Shown piece after piece: positions 40,026 to 51,726 of a stretch of 64,000 bases of DNA (position 1 is its first letter; each line of letters opens with the position of its first letter). The DNA lies in the NCBI GenBank assembly GCA_914767885.1, contig CAJZBQ010000034.1, positions 414,501-478,500 of the forward strand. Reading direction: 5' to 3'. The DNA is from Blepharisma stoltei. Its lineage: Eukaryota > Ciliophora > Heterotrichea > Heterotrichida > Blepharismidae. Below the pieces are notes generated by a model. It had not been told where the DNA came from. It made no database searches and worked only from the letters and a program-made list of their open reading frames with translations. The position numbers were made by a program, and so were the translations under genes.

Positions 40026-42956
40026 ATGTCTTTACAATGTGAGCAAAAACAATGCAAAGTTATTCCAAGTTTTATATGTGCATGTTCATTGAAAGGGCAT
40101 TTATTTTGTAAGGTGCATATTATTGAGCATATAGAAAGCATACCAGGCCTTCTACATAAAGGGGTGTCATTAATCTTTGATAATTCTGCTCAAAATATTT
40201 ACAAATTTGAGGACATCCGACCTAGAAAAGGCAGCATTTATATAAAGACAGATGATAATATCGATCGATCTTTAAATTCTGCCATGAGCTATGCTGGAAT
40301 AATTATTCAATCTCTGAATGTTTACAATCGAAAATTCCCTTTAGGCGATTCAGCAACTCTAGAGTCACAGAATTTATTGCTAAGTACTCAATTCCTATCC
40401 CCATCTCCCATAACTACTTTCCAAGACCTTTTCTATAAAATTTCTATAGTTCTCGCTACTCATATTCTTCGAATAGGAGATATTTCTTCCCTCAAAGCAA
40501 GCTATATCAATAAAATCAATTTTATAAACCAGAAAGAAATTTTAAAATGCTTTAAAGTCTTACTCCCCTTCTTGAAATAGCAAATATTTTTCCCACTTAA
40601 CGGGGGTTTAATTTTATTTATAATACACTTCTACAAATATATTCGCTTTTAAACATTTAAATGTGAACAGTTCATTATATTTTAAAATTTATTTTTAGTA
40701 ATGCTATGTAATAATAACCATTTTTTATTAAAATCATTTTTATATATACAAACTTTTTGCTCACTTTGGAAGAGTTTGTTAATTTCTCAAAAAACAAGAT
40801 TTTCTCAAATTTTATCTTGCTAGAGGGAGATAGCAACTGAAGAATTGCAAGACAAACTACTTAACATTACTTTACAGTCAAGAGAGCATAAAAGCCTAAA
40901 ACATGCTTCCAGTAACGCAATAACAATCTTGAATTATTCCAAATATAAATTCATCGATAAAGATTTGCATGGCATCAAAATTAAAGGCGCAGATCTCTCA
41001 GAAGCACTCATAATAAATTCTAATTTTCAGGGAAGCAATCTTAAAAGGGTGGATTTTTCTTTCGCAAATATTTATGATACAAATTTCAAGGACTGTGATT
41101 TAACAGATGTATGTTTCGGGTTGCATCATCCATTTAAAAATAGATAATTATTAATGCAAGCATACCTACTAATAACTGCTATTATATTTTTTATATAAAT
41201 AGAATAGCGACTAATTGAAAGAATGCTAATATTCATTTAAATAGATTTAATAAGTGACTCGAATATCACTTTTGCCTGAAATAAGGACTACTTGGCTTAT
41301 ATTGATAATAATGTTGCACTTTTGCAAGATATTAAGACTGGGTGTGTTTTTAAAGAATTCAAACATAAAGAAGTGATAATAGTAATCGCTTTATCAGTGG
41401 ACGGATCGCTGCTTGCAACTGCTGATAACTGTAATATACTTCACATATGGGACATTATGAATGACAATAAATTAACAGAGCTACAAGGACCAAAACATGG
41501 TGTGAATTCTATTGCATTTTCTCCGAAAGGAGGTTTTGTCGCTGCTGGAAGTCGTGATGGCTTCTTAAGAATATGAAATATTGCTACAAGTTCAATGATA
41601 AGCCCATTCGGCTATTATTCTATTATATTTTCAGTTGAATATTCTGCTTGTGGCAAATATATTGTTTTTAGCACTGGTATGCTTTCCGTGCTAGTTTTAT
41701 ATGCTGAAGATATAAAAATAACTAAATGCAGATTCAATCATCCACGATATGCAACAGTTGCCTCATTTTCTCCATGTACTAGATATGTAATAACTGATTG
41801 TGATGATTTAAAAATCAGAATATGAGATATAGAAACAGGAGACCTTATAAAATCAATTAAAGCGAGATTTTCCTGATTTAATAGCCTTTTTAGCATCGCA
41901 TTTAAATATTTAGGTGTAGAAACACGAACCATACCTCTTTTGAAATCTTTAGCAAAAAATGGGCAAATAGAAATAAATTGGTTCAATGAGGCATTATTCA
42001 ATAAGCAATATTTATCATTTTCTCCTGATGGAAATTATGTAGCTACAAAGAAAAGAAAAAATTATATAGAGATTTGAGATGCAAAAGCTTTAGAAAGTCA
42101 TTCTTTTCCTTATAAAGAAATTACCTCTATATCTTTTTCCTATGATGGGAAATATATGGCATATACAGATGATTCAAAATCAATAAAAATCCAAAATATC
42201 GAAAAAAATAAAAATATTTTTAGGCTTAAAGGCCACCAAGCTATAGTTTGGTATGTGATTTTTTCTAAAATATCGTATTTTTTGGTTTCTTTATATGTGG
42301 ATAACATCGTGATTATCTGAGACGCTTTAAATCAATATCCTTTAAGCGAGATTGAAATTAAAGACCAAGTGACAGCTCTTGATCTATCTCCTGAAAACAA
42401 TTTTATTGGGGTTGGGCTATTAAATGGAAATATTAAGGTAATAAATACAAACAATCTATCAGATAGTTTTTCTTTAATGCACAAAGGAGGGATTACTTGT
42501 ATAAAATTTTCACCATGTGAAAATTTTATTGCAGTTGCCAGTTACGATAGGAAATTTAATTTGTGGAGAATTAATAAAAAAAACTTTGTGAGTTTTGGTA
42601 GAAAACGCATGAAGGGGGTTTCTTACATATGTTTTGCTAAATTAAGAAATTATTTGGTTTCAGCTCATATAAATGGCGATATCATTTTTTGAGATATTAA
42701 TACTCAACAGCAAGTTATGAAATTAGAAACAAAAGGAGGGATTATAAGATCAATAGCATTATCTCCATGTGAAAATTACTTGGTTGCTGGGTATTTTGAT
42801 GGCTTTGTAAGAGTGCTGAGTACTTTGCAAGGAAATATAATCAAATCGCTCCAATATCATCGTAAATCTGTTTGTTCAGTTGAATTTGTAAATAGCAAAA
42901 AGCTACTATTTGCTTCTGCGAGTATTGATGCTACAATTAACTTTTGGAGAATCTAG
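40026..42956 (+). CDS. Finger / pentapeptide / WD40 protein, array copy 3
   Basis: 851 residues, the same as copies 2 and 4, if IESs 40563-40832 and 41143-41247 are removed. Domain order as in copy 2. The second IES has lost its right-hand TA (TT at 41246-41247), and the flanking residues have drifted (ISDSNITF for ITDWNTTF), so correct excision is in doubt and the copy may be decaying. Elsewhere the frame is intact to TAG 42954-42956. Confidence 0.75.
40563..40832 (+). other. 270-bp IES unique to copy 3
   Basis: TA at 40561-40562 and 40831-40832. Deletion gives TTT AAA GTC TTA GCA ACT GAA, matching KSLATEKL of copy 5. Ends CTCCCC and GGGAG recall the MITE families, but no known interior is present. 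The four paralogues lack it. Confidence 0.88.
41143..41247 (+). other. 105-bp IES in copy 3 with a mutated right pointer
   Basis: Homologous to the 110-bp IESs of copies 2 and 4 and at the same site. The right pointer is TT where they have TA (GATTTAATA against GATATAATA). Only the homologous, now TA-less, boundary keeps the frame; the next TA (41248-41249) would shift it. Confidence 0.8.
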
Positions 42957-43146
42957 TAATTAAAACAAGGATAATATGAATTAATTGGTAATATAAAGCG
43001 CTTTTTTAAGTTAATAATAAAATCTAATGAAACCGAAATGAAGCCTAAGATTGCGTTTATTGATTCTAATTAAATTGAATAAAATTGAACTTAATCATAA
43101 CCTTTTAAAATTCAGTTTAATTTTTTTCTACTTCGTATATAATAAT

Positions 43147-45812
43147 ATGTCTTTACAATGTGAGCAAAAACAATGCAAAGTTATTCCGAGTTTTATATGT
43201 GCATGCTCATTGAAAGGGCATTTATTTTGTAAGGTGCATATTATTGAGCATATAGAAAGCACTCCAGGCCTTCTACATAAAGGGGTGTCCTTATTCTTTG
43301 ATAATTCTGCTCAAAATATTTGCAAATTTGAAGACATTCTACCTATAAAATGTAGCATTTATATAAAGACAGATGATAATATCGATCGATCTTTAAATTC
43401 TGCCATGAGCTATGCTGGAATTATTATTCAATCTCTGAATGTTCACAATCGAAAATTCCCTTTAGGCGATTCAGCAACTCTAGAGTCACAGAATTTATTG
43501 CTAAGTACTCAATTCCTATCCCCATCTCCCATAACTACTTTCCAAGACCTTTTCTATAAAATTTCTATAGTTCTCGCTACTCATATTCTTCGAATAGGAG
43601 ATATTTCTTCTCTCAAAGCAAGCTATATCAATAAAATCAATTTTATAAACCAGAAAGAAATTTTAAAATGTTTTAAAAGCTTAGCAACTAAAAAATTACA
43701 AGCCAAATTGCTTATCATTACTTTACAGTCAAGAAAGCATAAAAGCCTAAAATATGCTTCCAGTAACGCAATAACAATCTTAAATTATTCCAAATATAAA
43801 TTCATCGATAAAGACTTGCATGGCATCAAAATTAAAGGCGCAGATCTCTCAGAAGCACTCATAATAAATTCAAATTTCCAGGGAAGCAATCTCAAAAGGG
43901 TGGATTTTTATTTCGCAAATATTTATGATACAAATTTCAAGGATTGTGATTTGACAGATGTGCGATTCGGTAAGTATCCTCCTTTTAAAAATAGATAATA
44001 TTTATTGCTAGTGCAAGCATACCTACTGATAGTTGCTATTATATTTTTATATAAATAGGATAAAGGTTAATTGAAAGAATGTTAATAATCATTTAAATAG
44101 ATATAATAGCTGACTGGAATGCCACTTTTTCCTGAAATAAGGACTACTTGGCTTATATTTATAGTAATGTTGTATTTTTGCAAGATATTAAGAGTGGGTG
44201 TGTTTTTAAAGAATTCGAACATAAAGAAATTATAAAATTAGTCGCTTTATCAGAGGATGGATCACTGCTTGCAATTGCTGACACCTCTTATATACTTCAC
44301 ATATGGGACATTGTGCATGATAAAAAATTAACAGAACTGCCAGGACTCTTACATTTAGTGACTTCTATTGCATTTTCTCCGAAAGGAGGTTTTGTCGCTG
44401 CTGGAAGTCGTGATGGCTACTTAAGAATATGAAATATTGCTACAAGCTCAATGATAAGTTGTTTCAACTATAATTCTAATATACTTTCAGTTGAATATTC
44501 TGCTTGTGGCAAATATATTGTTCTTGGCGCTCCTATCTATTTAGTGCCAGTTGTGTATGCTGAAAATATAAAAATAACTAAATGCAGTTTCAATCATCCA
44601 CGAACTGTAACAGTTGCCTCATTTTCTCCATGCTCAAGATATATAATAACTGATTGCGATGATTTAAATATCAGAATATGAGCAATGGAAACAGGAGAAC
44701 TTATGAAGTCAATAAAAATGAGTGTTTCCAGACCAAATAACCTTTTTGACTTATCATTTTCAGATGTAGGTATAGAAATACAAACCATGCCTCTTTTGAA
44801 ATGCTTAGCAAAAAATTGGCAAATAGAAATAAAATGATTTAATGAGACATTATTCAATAAGACATCATTATCATTTTCTCCTGATGGAAATTACGTAGCT
44901 ATAAAGAAAACACAAAATGATGCAGAGATTTGAGATGCCAAAGCTTTAGAAAGCCATATCCTCCCTTATAAAGAAATTACTTCTATATCTTTGTCATATG
45001 ATGGGAAATATATGGCATATACAGATGCTTCAAAATCAATAAAAATCCAAAATATCGAAAAAAATATAAATATTTTTAAGCTTAAAGGCCACCAAGCTAG
45101 GGTTATGCATGTGCTTTTTTCTAAAATATCGTATTTTTTGGTTTCTTTATGTGTGGATAGCATAGTGATTATCTGAGACACTTTAAATCAATATCCTTTA
45201 GGCAAGATTGAAATTAAAGATCAAGTGTCAGCTCTTGATCTATCTTTTGAAAACAATTTTATTGGGGTTGGGCTATTAAATGGAAATGTTAAGGTAATAA
45301 ATACCAAAATCATATCGGATAGTTTTTCTTTAACACACAATGGAGCGATTACTTGTATCAAATTTTCTCCATGTGAGAAATTTATTGCTGTCGTACGCAA
45401 TGATGGCAAATTGATTTTGTGGAGAATTAATAAAAACATCTTCGTAAGTTTTGGTAATAAAAGAATGAAGGAGGTTTCTTGCATATGTTTTGCTCAATTA
45501 AGAAATTATTTGGTTTCAGCTCATATAAATGGTGATATCATTTTTTGAGATATTAATAATCAACAACAAGCTATGAAAGTGGAAACATATGGACGGGTTA
45601 TAAGATCAATAGCATTATCTCCATGTGAAAATTACTTGGTTGCTGGGTATTATGATGGCTTTGTAAGAGTGCTGAGTACTTTGCAAGGAAAGATAATCAA
45701 ATCGCTCCAATATCATCGTAAATCTGTTTGTTCAGTTGAATTTATAAATAGTGAAAAGCTACTATTTGCATCTGCGAGTATTGATGCTACAATTAACTTT
45801 TGGAGAATCTAA
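43147..45812 (+). CDS. Finger / pentapeptide / WD40 protein, array copy 4
   Basis: 851 residues after IES 43994-44103; frame continuous to TAA 45810-45812. Architecture as copy 2. Start at the ATG of MSLQCEQ; the frame stays open upstream (from 43051) only by chance in former spacer. The upstream region is shortened: 3-prime flank of copy 3 is fused at CTTCGTAT directly to TATAATAATATG, so the conserved box and about 150 bp of upstream DNA are missing. Confidence 0.8.
43994..44103 (+). other. 110-bp IES at the pentapeptide/WD40 boundary, copy 4
   Basis: TA at 43992-43993 and 44102-44103; same site, length and sequence type as 37814-37923. Deletion gives PFKNIIADWNATF. Confidence 0.88.
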
Positions 45813-45979
45813 TATTTAAAATAAAGGATAAAAATAAACTCAATCATAACCTTTAAAACTTTTTTCGGCTTCGTATGCCATATTGAAAATAAGATGCTTT
45901 TATAAATCGAAAATTATTTGAAATTGTGCAAAAACTAATTATCTATTAATCATAATTTTTAAATAAGATATATAATAAT

Positions 45980-48529
45980 ATGCCTTTACAATGTGAGCAA
46001 ACACAGTGTAAAATTATTCCAAGTTTTATATGTGCATGCTCATCGAAAGGAGATTTATTTTGTAAGGTGCATATTATTGAGCATATAGAAAGCATTCCAG
46101 ACCTTCAACATAAAGGGGTTTCTTTATTCTTTGATAATTCTGCTAAAAATATTTACAAATTTGAGGATATCCTACCTATAAAAGGCAGCGTTTATTTAAA
46201 AATAGATGATAATATCGATCGATCTTTAAATTCTGCCATGAGCTATGCTGGAATTATTATTCAATCTCTGAATGTTCACAATCGAAAATTCCCTTTAGGC
46301 GATTCAGCAGCTCTAGAGTCACAGAATTTATTGCCAAGCACTCAATTCCCATCTCCTATCCCTACTTTCCAAGACCTTTCCTATAAAATTTCTATAGTTC
46401 TCGCTACTCATATTCTTCGAATAGTAGATATTTCTTTCCTCAAAGCAAGCTATATCAATAAAATCAATTTTATAAACCAGAAAGAAATTTTAAAATGCTT
46501 TAAAAGCTTAGCAACTGAAAAATTGCAAGCCAAACTGTTTAGCATAACTTTACAGTCAAGAGAGCATAAAAGCCTAAAACATGCTTCCAGTAACGCAATA
46601 ACAATCTTGAATTATTCCAAATATAAATTCATCGATAAAGACTTGCATGGCATCAAAATTAAAGGCGCAGATCTCTCAGAAGCACTCATAATAAATTCTA
46701 ATTTCCAGGGAAGCAATCTCAAAAGGGTGGATTTTACTTTCGCAAATATTTATGATACAAATTTCAAGGACTGTGATTTAACAGATGTGCGATTCGGTAA
46801 GTATCCTCCATTTAAAAATATAATAACTGACTGGAATACCACTTTTGCCTGAAATAAGGACTACTTGGCTTATATTGATAATAATTTTGCATTTTTACAA
46901 GATATTAAGAGTGGGTGTGTTTTTAAAGAATTCGAACATAAAGAAATTATAAAATTAGTCGCTTTATCAGAGGATGGATCACTGCTTGCAATTGCTGACA
47001 CCTCTTATATACTTCACATATGGGACATTGTGCATGATAAAAAATTAACAGAACTGCCAGGACTCTTACATTTAGTGACTTCTATTGCATTTTCTCCAAA
47101 AGGGGGTTTTGTTGCTGCTGGAAGTCATGATTGCTGCTTAAGAATATGAAATATTGCTACAAGCTCAATGATGAGTTGTTACGACAATTATTATGCTATA
47201 GCTTCAGTTGAATATTCTGCTTGTGGCAAATTTATTGTTTTAGGCAGTTTTAGCATTTTAGTGCCAGTTTTGTATGTTGAAAATATAAATTGATTTAAAT
47301 GCAAGTTATTTCATCCTCAATCTGCAACAGTTGCCTCATTTTCTCCATGCTCAAGATATGTAATAACTGATTGTAATGATTTAAATATCAGAATATGAAA
47401 AATAGAAACAGAAGAACTTATGAAGTCAATAAAAGTGAGTATTTCAAGACCTAATAACCTTTTTAACTTATCATTTTCAAATATAGGTATAAAAATACAA
47501 ACCATGCCTCTTTTGAAATGCTTAGCAAAAAATTGGCAAATAGAAATAAAATGGTTCAATGAGACATTATTCAATAAGCAATGATTATCATTTTCGCCTG
47601 ATGAAAATTGCATAGCTATAAAGAAAACAAAAAATTATACAGAGATTTGAGATGCCAAAGCTTCAGAAAGCCATCTCCTCCCTTATAAAGAAATTACTTC
47701 TATATCTTTGTCCTATGACAGGAAATATATGGCATATACAGATGCTTCAAAATCAATAAAAATCCAAAATATCGAAAAAAATATTAATGTTTTTAAGCTT
47801 AAAGGCCACCAAGCTATAGTTATGCATGTGATTTTTTCTAAAATATCGTATTTTTTGGTTTCTTTATATGTGGATAACATAGTAATTATCTGAGACACTA
47901 TAAATCAATATCCTTTAAGCGAAATTGAAATTAAAGACCAAGTATCAGCGCTTGATCTATCTTTTGAAAACAATTTTATTGGGGCTGGGCTATTAAATGG
48001 AAATATTAAGGTAATAAATACAAAAAATCTATTAGATAGCTTTTATTTAAAGCACAAAGGAGCGATTACTTGTATTAAATTTTCTCCATGCGAGAAATTT
48101 ATTGCATTCGCCAGTAGTGATAGGAAATTGAATTTGTGGAGAATTAATAAAAAAAAATTCGTAATTTTTGATAAAAAATGCATAAGGGAGGTTTCTTATA
48201 TATGTTTTGCTAAATCAAGAAATTATTTAGTTTCAGCTCATATAAATGGTGATATCATTTTTTGAAATATTAATAATCAACAACAAGTTATGAAAGTGGA
48301 AACAAATGGAGGGATTATAATATCAATGACGTTATCTCCATGTGAAAATTATTTGGTTGCTGGGTATTATGATGGCTTTGTAAGAGTATTGGGTACTTTG
48401 CAAGGAAAGATAATCAAATCGCTCCAATATCATCATAGATCTGTAAGTTCAGTTGAATTTATAAATATTGAAAAGCTACTAATTGGATCTGCAGGTCTTG
48501 ATGCTACAATTAACTTTTGGATAATCTAA
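45980..48529 (+). CDS. Finger / pentapeptide / WD40 protein, array copy 5, uninterrupted
   Basis: 849 residues in one open frame from ATG 45980 to TAA 48527-48529 when TGA is Trp; no IES at all. It is the most diverged copy. Finger CEQTQC..CACSSKGDLFCKVHIIEH, pentapeptides GADLSEALIINSNFQGSNLKRVDFTF, WD40 repeats to the C terminus. It serves as the internal standard that defines the correct junctions in copies 2-4. Confidence 0.82.
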
Positions 48530-49069
48530 TAATTAAAACAATGATAATGTGGCATTAATTGGCAAAATAAAGTAAATTTTTTTAAGTTAATAATAAAATC
48601 TAATAAAAACGAAAATAAAGCCTAAAATTGCATTTATTTAATTCTACTAAATTGAATAAAATTTAACTCAATTATAACCTTTTAAAACTTTTTTCTGCTT
48701 CTTATGCCATTAAAAATAACTTTTTCATTAATTATTTTATTTTTTTCTAATTTATTGAAAATTAAGTTTCATTATAAAACAATCATTCTCATTTTTTTAT
48801 AAAATATCTAGCTCCCCCTTTGCATCGTAAGAATGATTTTTTATAGCTCTTTACTCTTCATATTTAAAAATTTAAATTCCTTTATATTTGAAAAGATAAT
48901 ATAATTTTAATTTAAAAACCTTATACAAGATAGAGCTGCTTAAAATGTAATATAATATGCTAAAGATTATATTAATATCTAAAAAAAATTTTTTGCTCTC
49001 TAACGAAGAGGATTAATTTTCCAAAAAAAAATCCATTTTTTTCTGACTAACCAAAAGTGGATTAATTAA
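48530..49069. other. AT-rich spacer after the array
   Basis: Conserved array 3-prime flank to about 48710, then unassigned AT-rich DNA up to the DHFR-TS stop. TAGCTCCCCCTTTGC at about 48810 resembles a lone MITE end. Confidence 0.4.
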
Positions 49070-50620
49070 TTATAACGCCATTTCCATTTGGATTCTTCCA
49101 TGCTTGTAATACCCAATAAGCTCAATATCTTCACTTGAAAATTGATCAATTTCTTTAACATTTCCATTTAATTTTAACTGAGGGAAAGGATAAGGATTTC
49201 TTTTCAGCTGAGTTTCAAGAGGGTCCACATGTGTTGAATACACATGGGTATCCCCGACCACATGAACAAATTCTCCTCTTTCGAGCCCACAAACTTGTGC
49301 AATTAAGCATGTTAATAATGAGTAGGAAGCGATATTAAAAGGTATTCCAAGCCCTACATCGCCTGATCTTTGGTATAGCATATAGCTATGTGAGATAAAT
49401 ATTTATCATTTTTTTTGAGATCAAAGCCTAATTTTATATGAAAAATAATTAATTGTGAATAATATTGGGATTTATTATTAAGGAGAAGGAATGCATGATA
49501 ATTTTCCATTGTTTACATAAAACTGAGATAATACATGACAAGGAGGCAACGCCATAAGAGGTTGCGCAATTGGATTCCATGCACTTAGAATGATTCTTCT
49601 TGAATTTGGGTCAGTTTTGATCAAATTTATCACTTCAGCTATCTGATCGAACCCTTGTCCTGAGTAATCAGCATGCATATCTTTATATTCAGCTCCAAAA
49701 TGCCTCCACTGAAACCCATAAACAGGACCTAAATCTCCTTCTTCTCTATCATTGAACCCTAAAGAGTCTAAAAATGGTCTGCTTCCATTGCCATCCCAAA
49801 TTTTTACACCTTTTTCACTTAATTCTTTAGCATTGGTCGACCCTTTAATAAACCACAATAATTCTTCTACAACACCCTTCCAAAATACTAGCTTAGTCGT
49901 CAACAAAGGGAAACTTTCGCTCAAGTCGAACCTCATCATTTTCCCAAATAATGAAATTGTCCCAATATGAGTCCTGTCATCTCGTCTATTTCCGTTAGAA
50001 ATAATTTCTTTAATTAAATCTAAGTACTGATATTCTTCATGAGGAGGGTAATTAATGAACTGAGGCTGAGGGGGTAAACTATTATTACAAAGTGTACAAA
50101 AATCATAAGTTATGTTAGAGTAGCATTTGGTTTTGGATATTGATGTTATTGAAAACCCTTCAAATAAAGGCTCTTGAAATAGAGTTTTTGAGGTCGCTGG
50201 CAAGAAAACATCACACTTAAAATCGTTGGAAATGCGGGTAAGATAGATCTGAGAACAATGGGAAACCAAAGGAGGGGATAGACATTCTTGGAAAATCTGA
50301 GTCCCGCCAATTATAAAGCAAAGACCTGTGGAGGCTGAAATAGCTTCTGTAAGGGTTGGATAAATTTCTACACCTTCAGTAGGAGGGAGGGTTTTAGAAA
50401 CAATGATGTTTTTACGAGATGGGAGAGGGCGGTATTTCGATGGGATGGATTCCCAAGTTTTGCGACCCATTATCACAGTGTTGGTTTGAGGACCTGTTAA
50501 GGTGAGGCTTTTGAAATGTTTGAGATCTTCAGGTATTTTCCAAGGAATTGTGCCTTCGTAGCCAATTCCAAGATTTTTGCAAGCAGCAACTACTAAAACA
50601 AAATTTCGCGGTTCTTCCAT
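49070..50620 (-). CDS. DHFR-TS: Bifunctional dihydrofolate reductase-thymidylate synthase
   Basis: 479 residues after IES 49382-49492. DHFR domain (about 1-180): [56 protein letters not shown] domain (about 200-479): [100 protein letters not shown] (catalytic Cys), then [17 protein letters not shown] and [11 protein letters not shown]. The fusion is the normal state in ciliates and other bikonts; it makes dTMP and regenerates tetrahydrofolate. No Trp-TGA needed. Ends RIQMEMAL with the conserved MxMAL type tail. Confidence 0.97.
49382..49492 (-). other. 111-bp IES in the TS domain with AT, not TA, pointer
   Basis: The minus-strand join TCA TGC ATG CTA TAC gives [19 protein letters not shown], fixed by the highly conserved TS motif. 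The shared bases at the ends are only AT. TA-to-TA deletions nearby would remove the conserved SCM. Confidence 0.8.
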
Positions 50621-50986
50621 TTTTTATATCATTCAGTTAATGAGAATTTTGGCATTAAGAATTTTAACTAATATAGGAAATAAAAAAAAATAAAGACTTA
50701 TAATCGTGTTTTTGAGGAAAAATTGGATCTCATAAATAGTGAAATGTATAATTTGAAGAATATTTTTGAGTGGAAAATTATAAAATTTTATTATTTTAAT
50801 TAGTGATGATTATTATTGTCTAAATTTTAGTTATAATTTAATTGGAAAAATTACTATATACTATCATTAATGTATAGGATGCTAGATTTTCAAGCCTGTG
50901 ATTCAAAATGGTTTGATATTTATTTTATAATACTGAAAAAGAGCTTGATTTTCTATAGATAGGCTTACATTAATTTGTTGAACAAA
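50621..50986. other. Divergent spacer
   Basis: About 365 bp between the starts of DHFR-TS (minus) and the CCCH gene (plus). AT-rich; no motif recognised. Confidence 0.4.
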
Positions 50987-51726
50987 ATGAACTTCTATTC
51001 AGAAAGCAACACAAGCCTAAAAGCCTCATCCGTCTCTCATAGTGAGACTTCGACTGAGTGCAGCTCATCCTCTTCAAAACCACCCTCACTCCACTTCCCT
51101 AATTTAAATTGGAACAAAAAATCCTGAAGGGAGGCTAATTTATTTTTTCAAAATGACTAAAAATTATATATAAATTGAAAGGAATATTTTTTATTTTAAA
51201 TTATTTTATGAAGAATCAATTCTAAATCTATTTAAATAATATTCTACTACTTAAACTTTTGTTATTGAAACAAAATTGTTCCAATTTAAAGGGGGTTAAA
51301 GTACCCAAAAAAAGAAAATTTTACCCATATTTTGTTCCAATTTAAAGGGAGAGGGAGTCAGGAAAGAAAGCCAAGGCCGCAGAAAAAAATTTCCTTATGA
51401 AATTCAAGACCGAGATATGCAAAAATTGGGAATCAGGGATTTGCGAATTTGGTGACAGGTGCGTTTTTGCTCATGGAGGACATGAATTAAGAGAGAAAAC
51501 AGAGACAGGAAAGATCCCTAAGGCAAAAGAATGCAAACAATATATTGAACATGGGTATTGCCTTAATGGAACCCAATGTATGTATTCACACAAACTTTTA
51601 TCATCTGACACAGCATCATCCTCCCCATCAGGAAGCAATAGCTCAAGCAGGAAAAATTCAGAGGAAAAATGCAAAAGTAAATTACCTATTTTTATAGAAT
51701 TAGAGAGTAGACCATTCTCGAGCTAA
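50987..51726 (+). CDS. Tandem CCCH zinc-finger protein (TTP/ZFP36-like)
   Basis: 155 residues after IES 51089-51360. N terminus is Ser-rich (SSVSHSETSTECSSSSSKPPS). Finger 1 is KTEICKNWESGICEFGDRCVFAHG and finger 2 is KECKQYIEHGYCLNGTQCMYSH, with the C-x7-8-C-x5-C-x3-H spacing and K-T-E-x-C lead of tristetraprolin-type RNA-binding fingers. A Ser-rich tail follows. Probably binds AU-rich mRNA. ATG 50987 lies upstream of the IES; a later Met (51397) is a possible second start. Confidence 0.85.
51089..51360 (+). mobile_element. 272-bp IES of the TTTAAATTG MITE family with TCA pointer
   Basis: TCA at 51086-51088 and 51358-51360. Ends CTCCACTTCCC(n)TTTAAATTGGAACAAAA and inverse TTGTTCCAATTTAAAGGGAGAGGGAG. 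Deletion gives CCC TCA GGA AAG, in phase with the finger exon. This copy sits at TCA rather than TA. Confidence 0.78.

Noticed and set aside
45221-45484. Minus-strand ORFs of about 90 codons recurring in each array copy
   Set aside because: They are antisense to WD40 coding DNA and recur only because the array is duplicated.
34452-48529. Many short ORFs separated by TGA in the WD40 array, as if pseudogenes
   Set aside because: TGA falls at conserved WD Trp positions in every copy and in unrelated genes; reading TGA as Trp gives full-length proteins.
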